58,982 nucleotides of DNA. Source: DATBGO01 sp050011895. GTDB lineage: Bacteria; Actinomycetota; Actinomycetes; Streptosporangiales; Streptosporangiaceae. The position numbers and the translations under genes are program-made. Shown here piece by piece: positions 32,021 through 41,241 of the stretch; positions within the stretch are counted from its first letter, which is position 1; each line of letters starts with the position of its first letter. The notes beneath the pieces are model-generated. The model did no database searches. It was not told the DNA's origin and worked only from the letters and a program-made list of their open reading frames with translations. Where the stretch lies: positions 1 through 58,982 of the forward strand of contig JBEKIF010000053.1 in NCBI GenBank assembly GCA_050011895.1. Reading direction: 5' to 3'.

Positions 32021-34609
32021 ATGGAACTGCTTGAGCGGGCATCGTTCCTGCGAACGCTGGCCGAATACGCCAGCGAGGCTAGGAAGGGCGACGGGCGGCT
32101 TGTCCTGGTGTCGGGGGAGTCCGGCATAGGCAAGACGGCGCTCCTGGAAGCCTTTCAGCAGGAGCTGAAGGGAGCTCGCTGGCTCTGGGGTGCGTGTGAC
32201 GGCCTGCTGACCCCGCGGCCGCTCGGCCCGCTGTTCGACATCGGCGCACAAGTCGATGGCGAGTTCGGTGCCGCTTGCCGGAGCGCGGCTCCGCGCGACC
32301 GGCTGTTCGCCTCATTCCTGGCTGAGATCGATTCGCCAGCGACCTTTACCGTGGTAGTGATCGAAGACGTCCACTGGGCCGACGAGGCGACGACGGATCT
32401 GCTGAGCTTTGCCGGACGTCGGCTTGGCCGGATGGCGGCCCTGGCCCTGGTCACCTATCGTGACGATGAACTCCGAGATGACCACCCGCTCAAGATGGTG
32501 CTGGGTGACCTCGCGACCCAGCGCGCTACCCGCCGGATGCGGATGCCGCCGCTATCGGAGGAGGCTGTCCGAACCCTTGTGGGCCAGCGCGCCGTCGATG
32601 CGGCAGAATTGCACGCCGTTACGGGCGGCAACCCGTTCTATGTGAGCGAGGTCCTGGAGGCGGGCTGGCCAACTGTCCCTCCGACGGTGCGCGACGCCGT
32701 TGGGGCCAGACTGGCCCGCGCAACGGCTCATACCCGGCGGGTCGTGGAGTCCGCGGCGATAATCGGAACCCGGATAGACAGGGTGCTGCTGCTGCCGATT
32801 CTCGCCGACTGCGGTTCCTCTATGGAGGACTGCCTGGCTACTGGCGTCCTCGTGCCTGATGGCGTTGGCCTTCGATTCCGGCACGAGCTAATCCGCATGG
32901 CTGTAGCGGCCGGGGTCGCCCCGCACCGCAAAGCGGAGCTGCACGCACGTCTGCTCGCCGCTCTTGAGGCGCGCGGCGATGCTGACCCGGCGATACTGGC
33001 CCACCACGCTGAGGGCGCCGGCGATGAGAAGGCCGTTCTCAGGCATGCCCCGGACGCGGCCAGGCGCTCATCCGCGCTCGGCGCGCATCGCGAGGCCGCC
33101 GCACAGTTCGAGCGTGCCTTGCGGTGCGCTGATGAAAGCGACCGGCAGACCCTCGCGCCTTTGTACGAGGGCGTGGCTGACGAGTATGCGCTCCTTGACC
33201 GCTGGTCGGAGGCTGAAGCGGCGCTGCGTATCGCACTGGCATTCAGGCGGGAGCTTGGCGATGGCCTTAGGGCCGGGAGGGATTTGTGTGTCCTGTCGAC
33301 CGCGCTGTGGCGGCTGTGCCGTGGCCATGAGTCCGAGCTAGCCGCGCGGGAGGCTGTCGGCGTCCTTGAATCGGCGCCGCCCGGCCCCGAACTGGCCTGG
33401 GCGTACGCCAAGCTCGGTGTTGCGATCCTGGTCTCGGGACGACGGGACGAGGGCCTTGAGCTAACGGCCAAGGCGCGTGACCTCGGCGAGCAGCTGGATC
33501 AGGCCGATGTGGTGAGCTTCGCCCTGAACGCGATCGGCCTAACCCTGGTAGAGGATGGCCAGGATGGGATCCCGACTATTGAGCGGGCGCTGCAGATCGC
33601 GCTGGATTCCGATGTACATGAGGCGGCTGGCCGGGCCTACTCCAGCCTCCAGGAGAGCAGCATCTGCCTGCACCGCTTTGACGACGCGGAACGGTATTAC
33701 GCGGCGGGGATGGCTTACTGCGAGGAACGGGAACTCGGCGTATTCAGCACCTGCCTGACCGGCGGCAGGGCCAGCGCCCTGCTGCTGGTCGGCCGGTGGG
33801 ACGAGGCCGTGGGCATCTCAGCCCAGATGCTAAGTCGGCCTGGAATCTCTCCGGTAAACCGGCTGAATCCGCTCATGGCAATGGGCAGCGTCCAGGGTCG
33901 CCGCCGCGAGGAGAACGCCTGGGACCTGCTGGACGAGGCAGTGGCCCTCGCGGAGGGAACGGCCGAGCCGTGCTGGATAGTACCCATCCGGGCCGTGCGC
34001 GCGGAGCTGAGATACCTGACCGGGGAGCTGGACCTGGGCGCCCAGGAAGTCCGGGCAGCCAGCGAGTACCTGGGGCGCGTCGATCATTGGCAGACCTGGT
34101 CGGTCGTCATCTGGCTGGCCAGGATGCAGCAGCCGGTGGATGTCGCGGCGCCGGCTCCCGAGCCATATGCGCTGGAACTAGCCGGGAACTGGAGGGCCGC
34201 GTCAGCACATTGGGAACGGCTCGGGCGTCCCTACGACGCTGCCCTGGCCCGGATGGGCTCGGCTGACGAAACCGGGCTCAGGGATGCTCTCGTCACGCTT
34301 GAGGCGCTCGCCGCCAGGACGACAGCCGCGCTCGTCAAGAGGCGGATGAAGGCGCTCGGCCTGAAAGCGATCCCGCGCGGGCCGCGCCTGGCCACTCGGG
34401 ACGCACCGGCAGGCCTGACCGCACGGGAGCAGGAGGTGCTGGTTCTGCTCTCAGAGGGCTTGCCGGACCGGGAGATATCCCGCCGGCTGTTCATATCCGA
34501 GCGGACCGTGCACCACCATGTCTCCGCAGTGCTCTCCAAGATCGGCGTGTCGTCCAGGATGGCGGCGGCCCGCGAGGCCGTGCGGTTGGGCATCAAAGAC
34601 CTGACCTAG
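32021..34609 (+). CDS. LuxR family regulator with AAA/STAND ATPase
   Basis: The product has 862 residues from the ATG at 32021. A P-loop GESGIGKT lies at residues 32-39, Walker B VVVIEDVHWADEA near 115, and GGNPFYVSEVLE near 210. A long TPR-like middle region and a C-terminal LuxR helix-turn-helix (LTAREQEVLVLLSEGLPDREI, TVHHHVSAVLSKIGV) complete it. The layout is that of LAL regulators, which sense a ligand and activate nearby operons. The following genes (nickel-binding remnant, haem peroxidase) are possible targets. It shares architecture but little sequence with the regulator at 1262-3940. Confidence 0.92.
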   Translation: MELLERASFLRTLAEYASEARKGDGRLVLVSGESGIGKTALLEAFQQELKGARWLWGACDGLLTPRPLGPLFDIGAQVDGEFGAACRSAAPRDRLFASFLAEIDSPATFTVVVIEDVHWADEATTDLLSFAGRRLGRMAALALVTYRDDELRDDHPLKMVLGDLATQRATRRMRMPPLSEEAVRTLVGQRAVDAAELHAVTGGNPFYVSEVLEAGWPTVPPTVRDAVGARLARATAHTRRVVESAAIIGTRIDRVLLLPILADCGSSMEDCLATGVLVPDGVGLRFRHELIRMAVAAGVAPHRKAELHARLLAALEARGDADPAILAHHAEGAGDEKAVLRHAPDAARRSSALGAHREAAAQFERALRCADESDRQTLAPLYEGVADEYALLDRWSEAEAALRIALAFRRELGDGLRAGRDLCVLSTALWRLCRGHESELAAREAVGVLESAPPGPELAWAYAKLGVAILVSGRRDEGLELTAKARDLGEQLDQADVVSFALNAIGLTLVEDGQDGIPTIERALQIALDSDVHEAAGRAYSSLQESSICLHRFDDAERYYAAGMAYCEERELGVFSTCLTGGRASALLLVGRWDEAVGISAQMLSRPGISPVNRLNPLMAMGSVQGRRREENAWDLLDEAVALAEGTAEPCWIVPIRAVRAELRYLTGELDLGAQEVRAASEYLGRVDHWQTWSVVIWLARMQQPVDVAAPAPEPYALELAGNWRAASAHWERLGRPYDAALARMGSADETGLRDALVTLEALAARTTAALVKRRMKALGLKAIPRGPRLATRDAPAGLTAREQEVLVLLSEGLPDREISRRLFISERTVHHHVSAVLSKIGVSSRMAAAREAVRLGIKDLT

Positions 34610-34735
34610 CTTAGGCATCCCAGCGCCAAACGTAGGCACCGCATCGACCAAGCTGGGCATTTCTCTCGATTAATCCGCTGCCCTGGCCGGCCTACGGTCG
34701 TTGCGACAACCCCGACGACCGCAAGGAGGCCGCCA

Positions 34736-34966
34736 GTGCCGCTGTTCATGGATGTGCATGAGATCGCCGGCGGGGTGGCGATGGATGACGCAGAGGCGCC
34801 TGATGCGCACCAAGCGTCCAGCACGATCGGCGCGATCGCGCCCGCAGCGACTGCCCTGACCGGCCGGCCTGGGCTCAGTCCGGCAGGCCCGCGCCGCATA
34901 TCGCGAAGGTCGCGAGCGCAGCGAGACCCACACACACGACCACGACCGGAGAAGGAACAGGACTGA
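34736..34966 (+). pseudogene. DUF4242 (nickel-binding-like) protein, internally deleted
   Basis: A strong AAGGAGG precedes the GTG at 34736. The product starts MPLFMDVHEIAGGVAMDD, the usual N-terminus of SCO4226-type nickel-binding/DUF4242 proteins. It then jumps to AEAPDAHQAS, which resembles a segment about 40 residues later in the family, and ends in unrelated low-complexity sequence. The central metal-binding region is therefore missing. The stop is two bases before the peroxidase ATG, so the relic may now serve as a translated leader for it. Confidence 0.5.
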
Positions 34967-34967
34967 C

Positions 34968-36722
34968 ATGACCGATAAGAGCGAGTCTGTCGAGGTATCC
35001 CGGCGTAGCTGGCTGGCCGGGGCCGGAGCAACGGGCGCCGGACTTGCTGCCGCGTCGGCAGGGATCTTGCCGGGTGTCGGCCCTGCCGCCCGCGCCACCG
35101 CGGCGGCGACAGCGCCTCGCAGACTCGGTCCGCCAGGCGTGCCGACGGACAGCGGCTTGTTCGGGCGGATCTTTCCCGGCCTGCCGCCATTCGCTGACGC
35201 GACCGACACGGTGCGGGCCGCGCTGATGGATGTCGGTGCCCAGGGCGGCATCATGGACGCCGCCGACGACCTGGCGGCCGGCCCGAAGAACCTGATCGTC
35301 GATCCGGCCGTGAACGGGAACCCGACCGCCGCCAATCCCTACGGGACCAACCCTGACAACCAGGCGATGACGGCCGGGTCGACGTTTGTCGGCCAGTTCA
35401 CTGACCACGACATCACCTTTGACCAGACGTCTTCTCTGGGCGTGACGGCCAACCCGCTGGTCTCGCCCAATACCCGGACGCCGGCGCTGGACCTGGACTC
35501 GGTGTTCGGTGGCGGCCCGGGCCTGCGCCCGGACCTGTACGTGCCCAACCCGGACGGGTCCGTCGGCCCGGAGCTGAAAATCGGGTCTGGCGGCGTGCAT
35601 GAGGACGTGCCCCGGGTGGCCAACGGCGACGGCACCTACACTGCCCTGCTGGGTGACCCGCGTAACGACGAGAACATCATGATCGCCGGGCTGCACTGCG
35701 GTCATATCCTGTTCTACAACCGGGTGCTGTCCGAGCTCGGCAGCTTCAGCCTGCGCGCCTTCCCCGCCGCCAGGAGCGCTGACCTGTCCGGCCGGTATGC
35801 CCGGTTCCTGATCGCCCGCCAGGTTACCCTCTGGCACTACCAGTGGCTGCTCGTCAACGAGCACCTGCCGCAGATTGCGGGGCAGGCCGTTGTCAGCGAT
35901 GTCCTGGCCCGCGGTAACCGCTTCTACCGGCCGCCGCTCGGCGACGCGTTCCTGCCGATCGAGTTCGGCGCCGCCGCTTACCGGTTCGGGCACTCCATGG
36001 TCCGCCCCTCCTACCGCGCCAACTTCACCAGTGGAACGGGCGACAGTACCAGCCCGACCGCCGACCCGTTCTTCGGCCTGGTGTTCGACTCCACCCAGCC
36101 CGACTTCAACACCCCCGCCGACCGCGACGACCTGCTCGGCGGCTACCCGGCCCCGCGCCGCTACGTCGGCTGGCAGACCTTCTTCGACCTTGGCGACGGC
36201 CAGGTCAAGAACAACAAGAAAATTGACACCACCATCTCCTCGGTCATGTTCACCCTCCCGTTGCCCGCCATCGCCCCGCACACCCAGACCTCGCCTACTG
36301 TCCTGCCGCAGCGCAACCTGCTCCGCCAGCTGACCTGGAGCCTGCCCTCCGGGCAGGCGGTCGCCCAGGCCATGGGCGCCAGCCCGCTCACGCCCGCCGA
36401 CCTTGACGACATCGCCGGCGTCTACGCGCCGTTCGGTGCGAGCACGCCGCTCTGGTACTACATCCTCGCCGAAGCGAAAACCGCCGCCGGGGGCGTCAAT
36501 CTCGGCCCGGTCGGCGGCCGCATCGTCACCGAAACCCTCATCGGGCTGCTCCGGGCCGACCCCGCCAGCTACCTTAACCTCTACCCTCGCTTCCAGCCTT
36601 TCCTTGGTACCGACCTCACCATCGGGCCCACCCCCGACACCGCGATCACCGGCAACCGCGCCTACACCCGCGCCCATTTCCTCCACTACGCCGGCGTTGT
36701 CAACCCCGGCAGCTACCGGTAA
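34968..36722 (+). CDS. Animal-type haem peroxidase, Tat-exported
   Basis: The product has 584 residues. The N-terminus has a twin-arginine signal (SRRSWLAGAGATGAGLAAAS) with AxA cleavage near 42. The haem peroxidase domain shows FVGQFTDHDITFDQTS (distal His, Asp of the Ca site), GDPRNDENIMIAGLHCGHILFYNRV, and EFGAAAYRFGHSMVRPSY (proximal His). Such enzymes use hydrogen peroxide to oxidise halides or organic substrates outside the cell. The frame is intact and GC-typical. It follows the DUF4242 relic with AGGAC before the ATG. Confidence 0.93.
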   Translation: MTDKSESVEVSRRSWLAGAGATGAGLAAASAGILPGVGPAARATAAATAPRRLGPPGVPTDSGLFGRIFPGLPPFADATDTVRAALMDVGAQGGIMDAADDLAAGPKNLIVDPAVNGNPTAANPYGTNPDNQAMTAGSTFVGQFTDHDITFDQTSSLGVTANPLVSPNTRTPALDLDSVFGGGPGLRPDLYVPNPDGSVGPELKIGSGGVHEDVPRVANGDGTYTALLGDPRNDENIMIAGLHCGHILFYNRVLSELGSFSLRAFPAARSADLSGRYARFLIARQVTLWHYQWLLVNEHLPQIAGQAVVSDVLARGNRFYRPPLGDAFLPIEFGAAAYRFGHSMVRPSYRANFTSGTGDSTSPTADPFFGLVFDSTQPDFNTPADRDDLLGGYPAPRRYVGWQTFFDLGDGQVKNNKKIDTTISSVMFTLPLPAIAPHTQTSPTVLPQRNLLRQLTWSLPSGQAVAQAMGASPLTPADLDDIAGVYAPFGASTPLWYYILAEAKTAAGGVNLGPVGGRIVTETLIGLLRADPASYLNLYPRFQPFLGTDLTIGPTPDTAITGNRAYTRAHFLHYAGVVNPGSYR

Positions 36723-36739
36723 CCGCAACCTAAGCCGAT

Positions 36740-37684
36740 GTGGGGGCAATGGCATGGATGAGCCGGCGCCGTCCGGCGAGGACCGCCGAATTCGCATGTG
36801 TTCCGACACCGCCTGATGATTTCGATCCGCTGACCGCTCCGGGCTACCCGCTGCGCTGGCATGGCTTTCCCCGCCGGCCGGATCCCGAGCGCGAGCCGCA
36901 GCTGAATCGGCTGTGGCAGCAGATGTTCGCGCGACCAATCCGGTTCGCGGAGGCGGAACTGGAAGTCGCGACCAATCTGGCCGAGCGCCGCCGGCGGCGC
37001 GGGCCTGCCTTCGAGGACAATATCTGGGCTGGTGCCATGCGGGCCGCGTCGACGACACGAACTTTTCCACGCCGGCGGTGTTCGTCACCGCCGAGTGGGG
37101 AGTGCCTGACGTGTTGCCAATCGACCCGGATGGATTCGACGGGATCACCGTTGGGTTCTGGGTGGGACTCGACGGCGCCGACTCCCAGGAACTCCTGCAG
37201 GGCGGTATCGCTGCCGACGTGTATCCGAGTCGTCTCTTCGGAACCGATGTCGAGTGGTACGCGTGGGGCGAATGGTTCACCGACGAGTTCATGGACCCGC
37301 CTATGCGGGCGAAGAATTTCCGATCTCGGCCGGTGACCTGGTCTCGGCACTCGTCTGCGCGGTCGAACCCAACCTTGGCTTCATCGCGATCGCGAACAGC
37401 ACCCGTCAGCAGGGCGCCAGCTTCCTGATCCCCGGGCCCGGCAGCTTCGTTTCGGCCGGCCAGCAGGTCGAATGGATCGTCGAGCCGACTAATGCCGCGC
37501 TGCCGGCTTTCACCCCGGTGACGTTCTACAACTGCGCTGCGGCAACGCGAGCGAGGTGCTCGGCCCCATACCGGGGCCCGGCATGAACGTCACCGGCGAC
37601 GACGGCAACCCCATTACCGAAAGCTGGATCCTCACCGACAGCAGCGTCCTGGTCCGCTGGACAGGCTTCGGCGTACCAAGCTGA
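36740..37684 (+). pseudogene. G1 (eqolisin)-like peptidase, three frameshifts
   Basis: Coherent homologous sequence runs through four frames. The order is YPLRWHGFPRRPDPEREPQL and FEDNIWAGAM; VFVTAEWGVPDVLP and DGITVGFWVGLDGADSQELL; then FPISAGDLVSALVCAVEPN, FIAIANSTRQQGASF and QQVEWIVEPT; and last NASEVLGPIPGP through VRWTGFGVPS and the stop. The W-x-G-x-DG and VEWIVE motifs match the G1 glutamic peptidase-type fold. Three or more indels (near 37045, 37305, 37548) rule out a functional product. It lies 18 bases after the peroxidase gene. Confidence 0.7.
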
Positions 37685-37924
37685 CCAGCCGGGAAGACAT
37701 ACCGTCTGGCAACCTGGGGAACCTTCAGCTGTGGCGCACCCAATCGATGCCAGGTCCGAGCCGGTGCTCCCGCGTCGGCGAGCCGGGGACGAACCTGGGC
37801 CGATCCCCAGACCCGGTGGTTCGCACGCCCAGGTCATCCCTGAAGGAGCGGGCCCGTCAGGACGCTGACTGACCTGCGTGAGCTCTGCAAGGATTTCGCC
37901 GTAGCAGTCCGCGAGTTCGTTCAC

Positions 37925-38209
37925 TTGGCCCGGCGGTACGATCGCAGCACCAACAAGGAGCAACACCTTGCGAGAGTGGACGACGGGCATGCGCAACTGC
38001 GCGAGCTCGCTCAACAGATGCGCCTGCTCGGAAGCGAAGACCTTCAGCAAGCCGCCCACGAGGTCGAGCATCATGTTTGGCGGGTTCGCGAGGTGTGCGA
38101 GGGTCGTGAGGACGCGCTGGCCGAGTACTACAAAGCAGACCGCCAGAGGTCCGCCTGCGCGCAGGGATGCACCAGCTATACGTCGCCGCTCGTGCCCAAC
38201 GCGGGGTAG
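37925..38209 (+). CDS. Conserved hypothetical helical protein (start uncertain)
   Basis: The frame carries convincing coding sequence: HAQLRELAQQMRLLGSEDLQ, QAAHEVEHHVWRVREVCEG and ALAEYYKADRQ. This is the all-helical pattern (LLG...A...H.w.vr) of short actinobacterial proteins of unknown role. The in-frame sequence extends back to about 37850 with similar composition but no ATG or GTG; the TTG at 37925 is arbitrary. It may be a 5'-damaged gene. No membrane segment. Confidence 0.45.
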   Translation: MARRYDRSTNKEQHLARVDDGHAQLRELAQQMRLLGSEDLQQAAHEVEHHVWRVREVCEGREDALAEYYKADRQRSACAQGCTSYTSPLVPNAG

Positions 38210-38292
38210 CAAATTCGGAAGATATCGACCCTGATGAACCTATCGATCCGCGCAGGTCCGCATGACCGCTGGTCGGACAAGGAAGTCACGCC

Positions 38293-38808
38293 ATGAACCT
38301 CACTTCACGCGCTGGCCGGCGCCTCGCCGCCAGCATCCCGCTAGCCTGCTCGGCCATCCTGGTCCTGGCTGCCGCCCTGGCCTCACCGGCGGCCGCCGGC
38401 ACGCCTGACCGTCCCGCCCCGGCGGTGCTGCCGTTAACCAGCTCTGCTACCGGTGCTGCCGCCCATCCCCAGCGGCGCCAGCTCGCGGTGACGACGCTGT
38501 CTAACTTCAGGGTGGTGCTGACAGCCACCCGGTCACCGGGCACTGGCCCGGGACCGATGGCCACCATTACCGCGGCTGGGTACCGGCATACCGCGCATGG
38601 ATGGAAGCTCATCGCGACCAAGCGGATCGGCGCGTCCGGCCGGTGGTCCTGGTATGCGACGGAAGTCTGCAGCCTCACCGTGACCCAGCTCAAGCCGGGA
38701 CCACCATCAGGCTCGCCCGCCGCGCTGCAGTGGGACTCGATCACGGTGAGCCTGCTGTGGGGTCCGGCGATCGGATGCGTGCCGCCCATCACCAGGCACT
38801 GGCGATAA
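38293..38808 (+). CDS. Secreted protein of unknown function
   Basis: The product has 171 residues, with AAGGAAG seven bases before the ATG. The signal peptide is clear (RAGRRLAASIPLACSAILVLAA, then SPAAAG, cleavage near 36). The mature part is beta-rich: FRVVLTATRSPGTGPGPMAT, a GYRHTAHGWKLIATKRIG segment, WSWYATEVCSLTVTQL and SITVSLLWGPAIGCVPP. It has two Cys that could form a disulfide. No family recognised. Confidence 0.75.
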   Translation: MNLTSRAGRRLAASIPLACSAILVLAAALASPAAAGTPDRPAPAVLPLTSSATGAAAHPQRRQLAVTTLSNFRVVLTATRSPGTGPGPMATITAAGYRHTAHGWKLIATKRIGASGRWSWYATEVCSLTVTQLKPGPPSGSPAALQWDSITVSLLWGPAIGCVPPITRHWR

Positions 38809-39716
38809 CGGGCGCTCGTGGCCGGGGCTAGCGGTCGCGCGGGAGGGCGACAGTGCCGCCGCCGCAACCGCCGCCTCGCCGCCCCTGCCGCGGGACCTTT
38901 GTGTCGCCGGGGCAGTGTTCTGGCCCCACGCATAGAGCCGGACGCGCCAGAACAGAGCCATAACGCCTGATCATTACGGCTCCGCCCGCCTCCACTATCG
39001 TGGACAGATACCGGCATGAGCAGTGCAAGCAACGGGGCTGGAGGGCCGGGCTACCCGGCGGGCTGGAGGGGGGTCGATGGTGTCTACTGGAAATATGTAT
39101 GCGCCGAAAATACTCCTTAGGCGGCCACCACAACAGTTCAATTTCGGCGTCTGGCCCCGTGGGCCACATCTAAGAGGGCTCGGTCGGTCGTAACTCGGAG
39201 GTGGCGGAGCCTGCTATCTATACTCCGTCGCTGGAGATTGTTGATTTGTTGTCAGATAGGCTTGGCCGTTGCCTTGCCGATAGTCCGCTGTGCACCACTG
39301 GCGCTCTTACCCTTGATCGGATTCAGTAGCATTACGTAGCGAGCGGGGTCCGGTAGTGTCGACTAGGGCGGAGGAGCAGTCCCGGGCCCGGAAGTGGTAA
39401 GGTGAGCGTCGAGACATCGGAGCGCAGTACTTGCAGCCATTAGCTGGAGCGCTGTATCAAGAAGGTAGATATTAGTACGAAATCGGCATTTCAGGCGAGG
39501 CATTCGATTAGTTCGTGATGCTTCGTGGGTGTCAGCTCATGAGGCGCTGCTTTTGGTTATGGCGGTGAATGAGTCTCAAGAATGCCGAGGTCTGGGACGA
39601 TGTATATGAGGATGTATATAGAGCGGTGGAGCGTCGATGAAGTGAGCCAGAGGGCTAATTCCGGGTAGCAAGGGAATCGCATTTTGCGAGAATGAATCGT
39701 GCGAGGGACTATTCGT
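38809..39716. other. Gene-free, AT-richer stretch
   Basis: From about 39190 the base composition is clearly less GC-rich than the rest of the window, continuing into the nucleotidyltransferase gene. A plus frame near 39205-39320 (YTPSLEIVDLLSDRLGRCLA) could be a gene relic, but nothing extends it. No RNA gene recognised. Confidence 0.45.
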
Positions 39717-40610
39717 ATGACGGACTTGGCTTTGCTGGTGATGGCGGCGGGGAGCGGCGAGCGGTACGGTGGGCTTAAACAAATCGAGCCGCTCGGCCCG
39801 AGTGGCGAGACGATCCTAGACTATTCGATATTTGACGCTTTGCAGACCGGATTTCGAAAAGTGATTTTCGTGATCCGCCGCGACATTGAAGAAGTATTTC
39901 GCGCCGCCGTGGGCAAGCGAATTGAAGAGCGGCTCGAAGTTCACTACGTGTTCCAAGGCGAAGTAATGCCGACGGGTTCTCCGGCCGTTATATATCGGAA
40001 GAAGCCCTGGGGAACTGCGCATGCGATTCTCTCCGCCGTGGACGTTGTAAATGAGCCATTCGGTGTAATTAATGCTGACGACCACTATGGGCGCGAGTCG
40101 TTCCGCGTGCTGAGCGACCATTTTCGCTCCGGAAGTGAGGATGCGGCGTTGGTTGGCTTTTGCTTGCGGAACACCCTGTCCGATTTCGGCCCGGTGAAGC
40201 GCGGTCTTTGCGCTATTTCACATGGCACGTTGCAGAGTGTCACGGAGCTTGCGCAGATTGAACCGGACGGTGAGGCAGTTAGGTACGTAGGAGCTGATGG
40301 CGTTAGCCGTCACCTGACTGGTGACGAGATCGTATCGATGAATATGTGGGGCTTTCATCCGGCGATCTTCCCGAATTTGCATAGTAAGTGGCTGGACTTT
40401 GTGCGCGATTGTGGGCAGAGTGAGATCGATGAATTCTATATTCCTAGCGTCATCACTGACCTCATAGCTGAGGGTAAGGGCAGTTGCCGCGTGCTGAAGA
40501 CTCCGAGCAGCTGGTTCGGAGTGACGTATCGCGATGACCGCTCTGTTGCAGTAGATTGTATTCGAGATTTGATTCTGCGGGGATTTTACCCTGAAAGACT
40601 ATGGTCATAG
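39717..40610 (+). CDS. Sugar-phosphate-type nucleotidyltransferase
   Basis: The product has 297 residues from the ATG at 39717, with GAGGG nine bases before. The NTP-transferase signature is LLVMAAGSGERYGGLKQIEPLG, followed by ILDYSIFDALQTGF, PWGTAHAILSAVD and NADDHYG (metal-binding Asp). A hexapeptide-free C-terminus completes it. Such enzymes activate a phosphorylated sugar or polyol with NTP for cell-surface or secondary metabolism. Codon use is far less GC-biased than in neighbours (many GTT, GCG/GCA, ATT, TTG), which points to recent transfer. A hairpin follows the stop. Confidence 0.85.
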   Translation: MTDLALLVMAAGSGERYGGLKQIEPLGPSGETILDYSIFDALQTGFRKVIFVIRRDIEEVFRAAVGKRIEERLEVHYVFQGEVMPTGSPAVIYRKKPWGTAHAILSAVDVVNEPFGVINADDHYGRESFRVLSDHFRSGSEDAALVGFCLRNTLSDFGPVKRGLCAISHGTLQSVTELAQIEPDGEAVRYVGADGVSRHLTGDEIVSMNMWGFHPAIFPNLHSKWLDFVRDCGQSEIDEFYIPSVITDLIAEGKGSCRVLKTPSSWFGVTYRDDRSVAVDCIRDLILRGFYPERLWS

Positions 40611-40640
40611 CGAGGCTAAGTCCCAGTCATGTATATCGAT

Positions 40641-40672
40641 CGAGCGGCAATGGTGCCCAGCACCACCGCTCG
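40641..40672. terminator. Putative hairpin after the nucleotidyltransferase
   Basis: CGAGCGG-CAA-TGGTG, loop CCCAG, then CACCA-CCGCTCG form a 12-pair stem with a three-base bulge. No T tract follows, so it may be an intrinsic terminator of the non-U type or simply an mRNA end. Confidence 0.45.
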
Positions 40673-40770
40673 GCGACGCGGCAGCCGCCTGAGCCTACGG
40701 ATCGTGCCGATCGTAAGTACCCGGTGTTAGACGTGCTGGCGGCGGCCGGCGCACCCGAACGGCGAGCGGC

Positions 40771-41223
40771 TCAGCTCACGGCGGCGCCCGGCGGCTGGGC
40801 CGTATCAGCCTGGGCAGACCTCGCGTCGGATTCGATTTCGGCGGTGTCGGCTTTCAGTTCCCTGGCTTCGACCTTCCTCGCCTTCTTCATGGCCTGCTCG
40901 ATCTTCGCCCCCATGTCGGACACCCCGACCACGACCAGGCCGGCCTGCCCGGCGTCGAGGTGCTCGCCGAGTTCCTTCAGGTCGTGGCGGCTCATGCCGG
41001 CGGAGGCATGACCGGCGATCGCGCCGAGGACCGCGCCGCCTCCGGTGGTGAGCGCGACGAGGCCGCCGCCAATCGCGGCAGACGGGACCAGGACCACGAC
41101 CAGCCCGGTGGCCAGGCCAACCCCAGTGGCCTCCGCGTCCTGAGCCGCCCGGACGGTCATGCCGGGCTCGCGCGAGACCGCCGTCCCGGCAACGCCAGGC
41201 GCCCAAGCCCAGGCGAACAGCAA
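40771..41223 (-). pseudogene. DUF1269-like protein, N-terminally truncated
   Basis: The C-terminal part is typical: VGLATGLVVVLVPSAAIGGG, a Gly/Ala hydrophobic hairpin, GHASAGMSRHDLKELGEHLD, then GQAGLVVVGVSDMGAKIEQA and a charged helix. Family members carry about 70 further N-terminal residues with a ferredoxin-like fold. Here the sequence before VGLATG is unrelated and comes within 20 bases of the CoA-ligase gene. The frame is open for 150 codons, so a partial product is possible. It is probably envelope-associated stress protein debris. Confidence 0.6.
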
Positions 41224-41241
41224 GGACCGCCCAGGCGGCCG

